Assembly (NCBI GenBank): GCA_003167365.1
Contig: PMTM01000003.1
Span: 33,097-97,096, forward strand
Direction: 5' to 3'
From: Spartobacteria bacterium
GTDB taxonomy: Bacteria > Verrucomicrobiota > Verrucomicrobiia > Chthoniobacterales > UBA10450
DNA length: 64,000 nt
Positions 43,637-51,848 of the stretch are shown here, one piece after another. The number at the start of each line of letters is the position of its first letter. Positions within the stretch are counted from its first letter, which is position 1. The notes beneath the pieces are model-generated. The model saw only the letters and a list, made by a program, of their open reading frames with translations, made no database searches and was not told the origin of the DNA. The translations under genes and the position numbers were made by a program.

Positions 43637-44278
43637 CTAGCTTTGTCGTTTGCGGCGAACAAAGCGCACAGCGGCGGCGCCGAGTCCTCCCAAAATGAAG
43701 AGCGATGCGGCCGCTGGTTCGGGGACGACGGTGATGGTGTAAGTGGCCTGCGGAATTGCGAAGGTATGGCCCTGATCGTCAGTGATCACTGAAGTCTTGC
43801 CTCCGGTGGTCGTGTTTTCGATCACGTAGGTGCCTGGAGCAGCCGAAGGGCTGATCGAGACCGTTATATTAGCGATGAAATAAGATCCATTACCCAAGCC
43901 AGGGGTCGTGGGCAGCAGTGCGCCTAAATCCTTGACGTTTTGTGGTGTCATCGTTTGCGGATAGGTCAGACCGGGAGTTTGCAAATCGGTGAACTGGCTT
44001 CCGGTAACGTCCCGGAGCGTGATCGCGAAGTTAAAAGGCGCGTTCGGATTCTGCTGCTCGAACCAGTAGGAAAGTCCCTCCAGATTTGCAATGGTGCCAC
44101 CGGCCGTAAACGCAAGACTGATCGAGAAGGTAAAGCTCGATCCGGGAGTGTAAGTCCCGGCGTTGGGGACGACGTTGTGATCGTCATAGCTAAACACGGC
44201 GGTTTGCGCCGACGACACCGAAATGGCCGCGAACATGCAAGTGATTACCGCTGCCGCGGCCAAGAGGTGCTTTTTCAT
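43637..44278 (-). CDS. 213-residue PEP-CTERM protein, cassette 1 (possible cohesin-like body)
   Basis: This 213-residue protein has a signal peptide (MKKHLLAAAAVITCMFAAI), a beta-rich body, and a PEP-CTERM tail (VVPEPAAASLFILGG, hydrophobic helix, RRKRQS). The body runs from a strand PGSSFTFSISLAFTAGG through GLSYWFEQQNPNAPFNF and ITLRDVTGSQFTDLQTPGL to YFIANITVSISPSAAPGTYV. That pattern, a late I/V-strand with PSAAPGTY, resembles cohesin-type sandwiches, which is inference. It starts 36 nt after the 758-residue dockerin protein. Its near-twin at 46729 has the same body but another tail. Exosortase processing is expected. Confidence 0.85.
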   Translation of the reverse strand: MKKHLLAAAAVITCMFAAISVSSAQTAVFSYDDHNVVPNAGTYTPGSSFTFSISLAFTAGGTIANLEGLSYWFEQQNPNAPFNFAITLRDVTGSQFTDLQTPGLTYPQTMTPQNVKDLGALLPTTPGLGNGSYFIANITVSISPSAAPGTYVIENTTTGGKTSVITDDQGHTFAIPQATYTITVVPEPAAASLFILGGLGAAAVRFVRRKRQS

Positions 44279-44314
44279 ATGGTCTTTATGGTCTTATCTT
44301 TTTATCACAAATGG

Positions 44315-46591
44315 TTACGGAAGGGAATCCCCAGATTTTGAGCGCACAACGGTGGCGTCGCCGACATTGATGAAGCCATCGACGTTCACATCATACTGGA
44401 AATTGGTGGCGTCGAGCGTTGCCCCCGATTGATCGCGCACTTGGATCGTGTCGCCGGCGTTGACAGCTTTGTCCCCGTTGACGTCTCCGTTGAGGAAACC
44501 AACGTTTACGCTGGCCGAGGCAAGCGTTTGAGTGTTCGTGCCAGCAACGTTGTTTGCCGACACGGTGATGACTTGCTGGTCCGTAACACCGGTCAGAGTG
44601 ACGATCATCTGGTTGCTATTGAAGGTCACATTACTGGCGCTGCCGCTGCCAGAAGTAACGCTGGCGGTCCCACCAGTGACTGGATTGGTGAAGGTGAGGA
44701 CGAGCGTGTAATTACCTGTGCCGTCGCTGCGCGGTTCAATACCGCTGCCGTTTAGCGGCAGAGGCATATCGAATGTTCCGGCACCGCCGCCGTGCGTCAT
44801 CCGCGAGGCTGCCTGCGTCAACGTTTGAATCGGGAATTTAAACGTGCCGATGCGCGTGTTCCAACTGGCGCTGCTCGAGGCCGAATAATATTCGTTCGTG
44901 TGCCAGAAAGTGGCGTTATCCGAGGGATCGACAAAGAGCGAACTGTAATCGCCCCAGCGCGGGGTGGAGTTGGTTTGAGCTCCGCCGCCCGCTTGCATCA
45001 CCGCTTCGCCTTGACCAAGATCATTCGCCGGATCGCCGGCCAATCGCCCGGCATACCGGCTCGAAGCAAAGATTGAGCTGCCCGAAGTCGAGTAACCGAT
45101 TGCCATGTTGCCCTGCCCGTCCACCGCGATGCTGGGCATCCAGCGCCACAACCCGTCGTTGCCATTATTCCAAGTTTGCTGCTGCGCCGGCGCGGCGGGA
45201 ATAACGCCACCAGTAACATTGAACTGGTACCAGCGAACCGCGGTCGGGCCGGTGCCATTCTGGTTGTTGTTGATGGTTTGATCGGCCCACAAAGATTCCG
45301 TGCCGCCCAAGTTCTGGTAAACGAGCGGATACATGATCTTGTCGCCAAGGCTATCAAGCAGACGGGATGTCCCGCTTTGGGGCACGATGTCTTCAGTTGA
45401 GCTCGTAAACGCGTCAACAAAGCCGTTGACCATTATCGCGCCATTCGCCGCGTGGTTGGCTCCAATACCGAAGGTGGAGTTAGCCGGGGTGACAAAGTCG
45501 ACGTGAAACTGCCAGGCGAAGACTTGACTTTCAACCGTGCCCGCCACCGAGGAGCTGTTGACTGCCAGGAAATATTCTGCTGCGCCGGCCGGTGGCGCAC
45601 TTCCGGTTCGGAAGCTCGCCGGTACCAGGCTGTAGACATCACCCAGAGTTGCAGGATCAATCGAGAAGGCGACCGCGCTGGCATTGGGAGCGCCAGTCCC
45701 GTTAATCATGTCATTGCGCGGGAGTGCAAAAACGCGCACGCCATTGAATGTCGTATTATTCGAGAACAGGTTGACCGCGAAATAGTAGGCGTCGGGCCAC
45801 ATGCCGAACTTGGGATAGTCGCCCAAATAGCTTGAATTGGACGAATCGACCTGCACGGCGTAAAGCCACCAACCGCCCGCGACCGGGTCGCTGGTCTTGG
45901 ATACGCCGATGCATTGATAGAAGGCTGTGCCAGGAAACCCGGGAAAGGCGAAATCGCTGACCACCCAGCGGTCGGCCAGATGATCGTAGAAAGCGATTCC
46001 ATCGCCGTCGTTGTTATTATTGCCGCAGGGATTAGCCGCACCCAAGGCGGAAAAGAACGAATTATAGGTGGTCGGGGCCAAAAGCTGGTTACCCGACTTA
46101 TCGAGAATCTTGATGCGGGAGTTGACCGCCTGGATGTAGTGATTTGGACCCACATCACCGTCGGTGTCGGGCGGCAGGCAACCACACCCACTCTGAGCGG
46201 ACGTGATGCCCGGATAGGTCGCCGACGGCGTTGGCATCGCGACGGCCTCAAGCATTTTTCTAATAGTCCGAATTGGGTCGTTCGTCGCCGGTTTGCCCGG
46301 TCTTGGAAATGGATAGCGCCTCAAGGGTTGCTCGTTCTCCTCCTCCACTTGTGGAATCTCAGGGAGAGCGCGCAGATCGAGATCTTGCGAGACAGGACCC
46401 ACCATCGGCACCAGCTGTGGCGCGCCTCCGACCTTTTGATTTTGCTTTAGTCCCTGTGCCCAGACGGACGAACCGGGGAAGATGCCAAACCCAAGCAACA
46501 CCAGGAAAACGCCGATTGAGCCAAGAACAAAAGCGAGTAAGACGCGTAGATTGAAGAAGGCGGATTTAGCGGCGGAATTTTTTTTCTTCAA
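44315..46591 (-). CDS. Large secreted protein with C-terminal dockerin, cassette 1
   Basis: This 758-residue protein has an N-terminal membrane segment/signal (LRVLLAFVLGSIGVFLVLLG). The start is TTG. The central 500 residues hold repeats of secreted type (DTDGDVGPNHYIQAVNSRIK, GGWWLYAVQVDSSNSSYLGD, and YYFAVNLFSNNTTFNGVRVF), with no enzyme motif I recognise. The last 170 residues are an Ig-like strand block (GGGAGTFDMPLPLNGSGIEP) and a dockerin repeat with calcium-binding pattern DVNGDKAVNAGDTIQV and DVNVDGFINVGDATVV, ending SKSGDSLP. The partner is the PEP-CTERM protein 36 nt downstream. A function as a bound surface enzyme or adhesin is inferred. Confidence 0.85.
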   Translation of the reverse strand: MKKKNSAAKSAFFNLRVLLAFVLGSIGVFLVLLGFGIFPGSSVWAQGLKQNQKVGGAPQLVPMVGPVSQDLDLRALPEIPQVEEENEQPLRRYPFPRPGKPATNDPIRTIRKMLEAVAMPTPSATYPGITSAQSGCGCLPPDTDGDVGPNHYIQAVNSRIKILDKSGNQLLAPTTYNSFFSALGAANPCGNNNNDGDGIAFYDHLADRWVVSDFAFPGFPGTAFYQCIGVSKTSDPVAGGWWLYAVQVDSSNSSYLGDYPKFGMWPDAYYFAVNLFSNNTTFNGVRVFALPRNDMINGTGAPNASAVAFSIDPATLGDVYSLVPASFRTGSAPPAGAAEYFLAVNSSSVAGTVESQVFAWQFHVDFVTPANSTFGIGANHAANGAIMVNGFVDAFTSSTEDIVPQSGTSRLLDSLGDKIMYPLVYQNLGGTESLWADQTINNNQNGTGPTAVRWYQFNVTGGVIPAAPAQQQTWNNGNDGLWRWMPSIAVDGQGNMAIGYSTSGSSIFASSRYAGRLAGDPANDLGQGEAVMQAGGGAQTNSTPRWGDYSSLFVDPSDNATFWHTNEYYSASSSASWNTRIGTFKFPIQTLTQAASRMTHGGGAGTFDMPLPLNGSGIEPRSDGTGNYTLVLTFTNPVTGGTASVTSGSGSASNVTFNSNQMIVTLTGVTDQQVITVSANNVAGTNTQTLASASVNVGFLNGDVNGDKAVNAGDTIQVRDQSGATLDATNFQYDVNVDGFINVGDATVVRSKSGDSLP

Positions 46592-46728
46592 TGGTGCGTG
46601 TGTGGGGACGGGCTAAATTCTTCTGGCTTTATCGACGCGACCTTGGTCTTGGATAGCCAAGTGTATGTAACGCCCCCTTTTCTCCGATGCACCGTACCTG
46701 AAAGATCGAGGAAGAAGATGTCGAGATA

Positions 46729-47370
46729 TCAGTGACTGGATACGCGACGGCGGTAAACAAAAATACCCAAAACAACCAGACCAGCCGCAAACAAAGCCAG
46801 CGAAGTCGGCTCTGGGACAACGGTGATGGTGTAAGTGGCTTGCGGAATTGCGAAGGTATGGCCCTGATCGTCAGTGATCACTGAAGTCTTGCCTCCGGTG
46901 GTCACGTTTTCGATCACGTAGGTGCCTGGAGCGGTCGAAGGGTCGATCGAGACCGTTATATTAGCGATGAAATAAGATCCATTACCCAACCCGGGGGTCG
47001 TGGGCAGCAGCGCCCCCAAGTCCTTGAGGTTTTGTGGCGTCATCGCTTGCGGATAGGTCAGACCGGGAGTTTGCAAATCGGTGAACTGACTTCCGGTTAC
47101 GTCCCGAAGCGTGATCGAGAAGTTGAACGGCGCATTCGGATTCTGTTGCTCGAACCAGTAGGAAAGTCCCTCCAGATTTGCAATGGTGCCACCGGCCGTG
47201 AACGCAAGACTGATCGAGAAGGTAAAGCTCGACCCAGGCGTGTACGTTCCGGCATTGGCCGTGCCCACGCCGTCGTTATAACTGAACACGGCGGTTTGCG
47301 CCGACGACACCGAGATGGCCGCGAACGTGCAAGTGAGTGCCGCTGCCGCGGCCAAGAGGTGCTTTTTCAT
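46729..47370 (-). CDS. 213-residue PEP-CTERM protein, cassette 2 (possible cohesin-like body)
   Basis: This protein is nearly identical to the cassette 1 copy from the signal peptide (MKKHLLAAAAALTCTFAAI) to residue about 188. The sequence PGSSFTFSISLAFTAGG, GLSYWFEQQ, and ITLRDVTGSQFTDLQTPGL is shared. The tails differ: here VVPEPTSLALFAAGLVVLGI and YRRRVSSH. The break falls at the PEP motif. DNA identity extends through the body and into the 36-nt spacer and preceding 3' end. It follows the 1,242-residue dockerin protein. Confidence 0.85.
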   Translation of the reverse strand: MKKHLLAAAAALTCTFAAISVSSAQTAVFSYNDGVGTANAGTYTPGSSFTFSISLAFTAGGTIANLEGLSYWFEQQNPNAPFNFSITLRDVTGSQFTDLQTPGLTYPQAMTPQNLKDLGALLPTTPGLGNGSYFIANITVSIDPSTAPGTYVIENVTTGGKTSVITDDQGHTFAIPQATYTITVVPEPTSLALFAAGLVVLGIFVYRRRVSSH

Positions 47371-47406
47371 ATAATCTTTATGGTCTTATCGTTTTATCAC
47401 AAATGG

Positions 47407-50400
47407 TTACGGAAGGGAATCCCCAGATTTTGAGCGCACAACGGTGGCGTCGCCGGCATTAATAAAGCCATCGACATTCACGTCATACTGGAAGTTGGTG
47501 GGGCCAACCGTTGCCCCTGATAGATTGCGCACTTGGATTGTATCACCCGCGTTGACCACTCTATCCCCGCTGACATCTCCATTGAGGAAACCAACGTTTA
47601 CACTAGGTGAAGTGCTTAGCGTATTCGTACCCGATACGCTGTTTGTTGACACGGCGAGGGTTTGCTGGTCGGTCACGCCAGTCAGGGCGATGATCATGCT
47701 GTTGCCGCTGAAGCTCACATTGTTAACGTTCCCAGTGCCAGAGGCAACGCTCGCGCTTCCGGAGTTAACCGCTTGGTCGAAGGTTAGCACAATGGTGTAA
47801 TTGCCTGTGCCATCGCTGCGCGGTTCGATACCGGTAGCGCCGCTGAGCGGCAGATTGAGATCAAATGTCCCAGAACCACCGTGCGTCATGCGCGAAACCG
47901 CCGATTGGATCACCGGCGCCGGAGCAATATTGCTGCTGGGTAGAGGATAGACGTATGCGCCGCGACTGCGTGTCCAGACGGACAGCGTAGTCGCACCTCG
48001 ATCCACTTGCATATCCCAGATCATCGCGTGTGGCAGACCGCTGTCGAAGCGGTACCAACTCGGGGATGCCGCGGTAATGTCGTTGGTAAAATAAACACCG
48101 AAGTCGGTGCCAGCGAAAACTTGCTGCGGATAATTTGGGTTAACGATGACCGAGTCGACCGGAATGTCCGGCAGGTTGCCGGTCTTATCCAGCCAGTTAA
48201 ATGACGCGCACGTGGCCGCGCACGTGACTTGGAAGACGTGCCCCAAAGTTGACGGCGTGTTGGCATTAAAGCCGCCAACCGCCGCATATCCGACCGGCGT
48301 ACTCGCGGACCCCACCGAAGGATCGAGAGCAATGCCGAGAACCGGGCGATTAGGCAAAACGGTATTGGAACCGGTGACATCAACCCAGGTCGCCTGGGAC
48401 GGAGCCCCTGTCCCGAGATTGAAGCCGATTTGGACATTGCCATCATTGGTACCGGCTATGGCGACGCTCTGATACTTCGGCGAATACTTGACTTGATTGA
48501 TGTACGAACGGTTGCCCAGCGTTCCTTTGGTCAGGTTCGGGCCTGCTGCCGCGCCCGGAGGGTTGTCCGTGATGTACCAGAACGCGTTGCCATTACCGGT
48601 AATCGTTTCCCAGACCCTGGTGGTGCCGGCAATCAGGTGGCCGCAACCATTCGGGCAGTCGTCACCGCCTGAGATACCGCCGTGGAAGAGATTAATTGGC
48701 AGGACGAACGACTGTTGGTCGCTGGCCCACCCGCCCATTTTGCTGGACCATGAGGCGCCGGAGACAGTACAATTGTTGACGCAGCGACTGAGGCCGCCGC
48801 TGTTGTTGCCTTCCCAGAAGACGGGTTGGGTACTTCCCGCAAGGCCGCCTTGCGTCGTCCCGCCGAGGACGCCAGAGCCGTTCATGGCGAAGTTCGTGAC
48901 CGACTCAGTAAACACGATAGAGTTCCCCCCAGCACCCGGCACCGTCGCAGTGACGGTGACCGTTCCTCCAGACCGCGAGGCTGTCGCAGTCCCAGGGATA
49001 TCGGCATTGATCGCGGTGACGATATTGTTGCCCTCCGTCGTCGTGCTCGATGCGGTTTGAACCTGTCCCGTGCCGCCCCGTGCCGCCGTCTGAAATGTGA
49101 ACGTTTGCGAGCCAATCACGAACGTTTCACCGGCAACCGCGCCGCCGGTCGTTAGAGTGATCGCACCGACCGCCTGTGAGGGTCCCGTGCCAGTTGAGTT
49201 AATTTGACCAGAGAATCCGTCGCCACCCAAACCCATCTGCCACATCACGGCTCCGGTCGGGGTGCCCGAAAATGTCACCGAGCTGGGACCGTTGTCCTGG
49301 GCGCCACCGACTGCGGCCGGTGCCGGGTCATTGGCGAAGTTGCCGCTGATGTCGCCGGCGTAAAACTCAATGGCATTGATGCCGGTGTCCATATTGAACC
49401 AAGTTGGCCTTACAGAGCCCGCCACCGCGGCGGAGGCGTTGGTGGTACCGTGGATGCCACCGTCGTCACCCATGAGCAAGATGTCGGAATTGCCAGGTAC
49501 AAAGACCTGGGCGTGGTGGTCGACATGCACCACGTGATTGGCTACAGGGGTGCCGTTGTAACCGCAAGTGGTATCGTACCAAGAGATGCCAGTGCGGCTC
49601 ACAAGCCAGGTTTCGAAGGTGTTAAAGAAAGCGCGGTCGGGATTGTTCGGATCGACCGCGATGCCCTGATCGTACCAATTCTGCGGATAGTCGCCGGCAG
49701 CAGCGCTACAGTTCAGGAGCGAAGCACCGGGCGAGCCAGTCAATAAATTCCAGCTGGTGCCTCCGTCGATGGTGACCCAGGCGCCGAGCTGACAGCCGCT
49801 GCCGCCCCCGCAACCGCTATTGCCATTGGCCGTAATAGATCCCACCTGGGCATAGATGACAGATGGGTTACTCGGCGCGACGGCAATATCAATGCGGCTG
49901 AGCTGGTTGCCAGTGGTGGAATTGACATATGGCGAGCCGCTGCTCGCATTCATATTCGTCGCGCCATTCACAAAGCCATTGGCGTTGCTGGTGATTGAAG
50001 TGAAGGTTGGGCAGCCGCTGGCGGGCATGGTGGCACTGTAGATGCCGTTGGCGCCTTGATTGCCCAGATCGTACTGCACCGGAGTGGCGAAGCCGCGTAC
50101 GCCGACCGCCGCGAGGACCCGCGTGCTGCCGCCGCCCATGTTGGTCAGCTCGAGACCAGTAATGTCCTGTCGCTGTGAAGAAAAGCTATTGGTCGCGCAC
50201 TGGGTCCAGGAAACTCCCGCATCGTTTGATATATATAGACCCTCCTTCGTGCCAGCCGCAACGTTGTTGCTGTTATTGGGGTCGACGCGAACTTTGCCAA
50301 CCGCGTTATATTGGGGGTACTGGCCCGCCGGCTCGGTATAGTCAGGTCCGAAAACGCTGGAGCCCAAAACCGTCCAAGAGGCGCCGGCATTGGTGGATTT

Positions 50401-51135
50401 CAAGATACCCTGACTGCCCATTGAAAACGAGCCGTAGTTCAGGTCGCCGGTGCCGGCATAGATGGTGTTGTGATTGTGGGGATCAATCACAAGAGTATCG
50501 ATGCTGGTGGTGGCGATCAGTGGATCATCAGTGACCACGCTCCAGTTAGTGGAGCTGCTGCAGCAGTTCGTGGTCTTCCAGACACCACCGCCGACGCTTG
50601 CGGCATAAGCAACGATGCTGCCGTTGGTCGTCGTAGTCGGGTCAATCACGATGTCGTTGACGCGGCCCTCAGTGGTTCCATAGTCATAACAACCGGTACA
50701 ACCGGTCATGTGTTCGGGTAGAGGACCAAGAGCGGTAAAACTCGTGGTGCTGAGCGCTAACGGACTGACGGGCGCAAGCCGACCTTTCACATTGGCCTTG
50801 GCGCTGAGTTTGGTGAAGTTTCCCGCGGGGATCCCCCTCGGTATGCGCTCATGCTGGGCGGCCGCCTGACGCACCCAAGCCGGGTTAAAGTTCCCCGTAG
50901 GATAGGTCAAGCGATCACTCCAGAATTGTTCCAACCGCCCAAGATCGATAGCTTCGTTCTCCGGGTCCTCACCAAATGTCGGCATATCGCGCGCCAGCCG
51001 GTTATCGCGCGCCACCGGCTTAGGGGACGGGATGAGCGCAAAAACAACAAGTGCCACGCCCACGGAACACAAACCGAATCCGATCAGGGCGCGTGGATTG
51101 AAGAAGGCGGATTTAGAAGCGGACTTTCTTTTCAT
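47407..51135 (-). CDS. Large secreted BNR/sialidase-type beta-propeller protein with C-terminal dockerin, cassette 2
   Basis: This 1,242-residue protein starts MKRKSASKSAFFNPRALIGF with a signal/anchor helix resembling the cassette 1 protein. The body has BNR/VPS10-like propeller repeats: NAGASWTVLGSSVFG, SNDAGVSWTQCATNS, IDGGTSWNLLTGSPG, and GLPHAMIWDMQV. A separate ~118-residue domain (48840-49195 in the window) rich in ITLTTGG and TFTFQTAARGG is inserted in the middle, like segments of phage tail/surface proteins. The C-terminus has the same Ig-like and dockerin module as the cassette 1 protein, ending SKSGDSLP. A sialidase or xyloglucanase-like role is possible, but no catalytic residues are identified. 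Confidence 0.88.
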   Translation of the reverse strand: MKRKSASKSAFFNPRALIGFGLCSVGVALVVFALIPSPKPVARDNRLARDMPTFGEDPENEAIDLGRLEQFWSDRLTYPTGNFNPAWVRQAAAQHERIPRGIPAGNFTKLSAKANVKGRLAPVSPLALSTTSFTALGPLPEHMTGCTGCYDYGTTEGRVNDIVIDPTTTTNGSIVAYAASVGGGVWKTTNCCSSSTNWSVVTDDPLIATTSIDTLVIDPHNHNTIYAGTGDLNYGSFSMGSQGILKSTNAGASWTVLGSSVFGPDYTEPAGQYPQYNAVGKVRVDPNNSNNVAAGTKEGLYISNDAGVSWTQCATNSFSSQRQDITGLELTNMGGGSTRVLAAVGVRGFATPVQYDLGNQGANGIYSATMPASGCPTFTSITSNANGFVNGATNMNASSGSPYVNSTTGNQLSRIDIAVAPSNPSVIYAQVGSITANGNSGCGGGSGCQLGAWVTIDGGTSWNLLTGSPGASLLNCSAAAGDYPQNWYDQGIAVDPNNPDRAFFNTFETWLVSRTGISWYDTTCGYNGTPVANHVVHVDHHAQVFVPGNSDILLMGDDGGIHGTTNASAAVAGSVRPTWFNMDTGINAIEFYAGDISGNFANDPAPAAVGGAQDNGPSSVTFSGTPTGAVMWQMGLGGDGFSGQINSTGTGPSQAVGAITLTTGGAVAGETFVIGSQTFTFQTAARGGTGQVQTASSTTTEGNNIVTAINADIPGTATASRSGGTVTVTATVPGAGGNSIVFTESVTNFAMNGSGVLGGTTQGGLAGSTQPVFWEGNNSGGLSRCVNNCTVSGASWSSKMGGWASDQQSFVLPINLFHGGISGGDDCPNGCGHLIAGTTRVWETITGNGNAFWYITDNPPGAAAGPNLTKGTLGNRSYINQVKYSPKYQSVAIAGTNDGNVQIGFNLGTGAPSQATWVDVTGSNTVLPNRPVLGIALDPSVGSASTPVGYAAVGGFNANTPSTLGHVFQVTCAATCASFNWLDKTGNLPDIPVDSVIVNPNYPQQVFAGTDFGVYFTNDITAASPSWYRFDSGLPHAMIWDMQVDRGATTLSVWTRSRGAYVYPLPSSNIAPAPVIQSAVSRMTHGGSGTFDLNLPLSGATGIEPRSDGTGNYTIVLTFDQAVNSGSASVASGTGNVNNVSFSGNSMIIALTGVTDQQTLAVSTNSVSGTNTLSTSPSVNVGFLNGDVSGDRVVNAGDTIQVRNLSGATVGPTNFQYDVNVDGFINAGDATVVRSKSGDSLP

Positions 51136-51240
51136 TTGTAGAACCTTTCCAGAGTGTCTTGTAAGAGCCCAACGATGTTCTGATCTTGTGTTGGACGACC
51201 TACATGTATGGAACGCGCAAACGGATGTCCCGCTTTTTTA

Positions 51241-51258
51241 CATTACATTTCTGTAATG
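51241..51258. promoter_or_regulatory. Dyad CATTAC-N6-GTAATG, candidate operator upstream of the 1,242-residue gene
   Basis: CATTACATTTCTGTAATG (arms perfectly complementary, extended by A and T to 8-bp arms) lies about 105 nt before the start of the dockerin-protein gene. Its layout equals the dyad at 40269-40286, so a common regulator is likely. The CopR-like regulator at 41733 is the best candidate, by inference. Confidence 0.45.
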
Positions 51259-51620
51259 TTATACTCAGTGGAGCCAGTCTGGCGGCATTGACGATTTTAA
51301 TGGCTTGAGGAAGCTGAGAATTTGTTAGGCGGCGACGAGAGAATTGGGCGAGTCGAACAAAAGGAAAATGTTCAACCGGCAATTCGTCCGGTTTGATCCG
51401 AGCGCATATCGGATCACGGTCCTCACCGAATTCGCGCGTCTAGCCTCAGCGAACCCGCATATATATATAAGAAGGCGGACACTCGGAACGCGAGAAAACG
51501 AAGTGATCCGCAAAGGCGAGTGTAAGTCTCGCGCGTCTGCGATTCCGCATATTATCGAAAATAACAATTCTGCATCTACATCGCAGCATTGGGTTCAAGC
51601 GGAGGCGAACACCTGATTCT

Positions 51621-51665
51621 GTACGTTCGTTGAATATTTGAGTACTTTCTGCGTGTCCAATGTCC
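51621..51665. repeat. 45-bp dispersed repeat, copy 1
   Basis: The segment matches 62765-62810 at 41 of 45 bases, including the core GAATATTTGAGTACTTTCTG. It is intergenic in both places. No ORF spans it. Confidence 0.75.
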
Positions 51666-51848
51666 AAGAACGAACGACCTCCTGTAGGCACGCTTAGGCG
51701 ACCCGATGACTTCCCGTAGCGCCGGGCTCGCGCGAGAAACCGTCGCCAGGCGGCAGCCGATCGAGCTCGTCCATTTGGATTTTCACGCTTGATTTCCGCG
51801 GAGTCTGTCGCTCAGCTTGCGTCCCTGACAGGCAATGTGTCTCGCCGC

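Larger units (their letters stand above)
51136..51848. other. Long intergenic region with regulatory dyad and dispersed repeat
   Basis: About 710 nt between the divergent dockerin-protein gene and the porin gene. It contains a CATTAC-N6-GTAATG dyad at 51241-51258, an AT run at 51464-51473, and a 45-bp repeat at 51621-51665 also found at 62765-62810. Open frames here are short and lack family features. Both promoters should lie in it. Confidence 0.6.

Noticed and set aside
43637..51135. Cellulosome-like scaffoldin
   Set aside because: No protein with several cohesins is present. At most there is one cohesin-like body per cassette, so a classical cellulosome is not supported.
51344..51616. Small ORFs in the 51.1-51.8 kb intergenic region
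   Set aside because: Neither strand shows protein-like motifs or an RBS, and the region carries repeats and a regulatory dyad.
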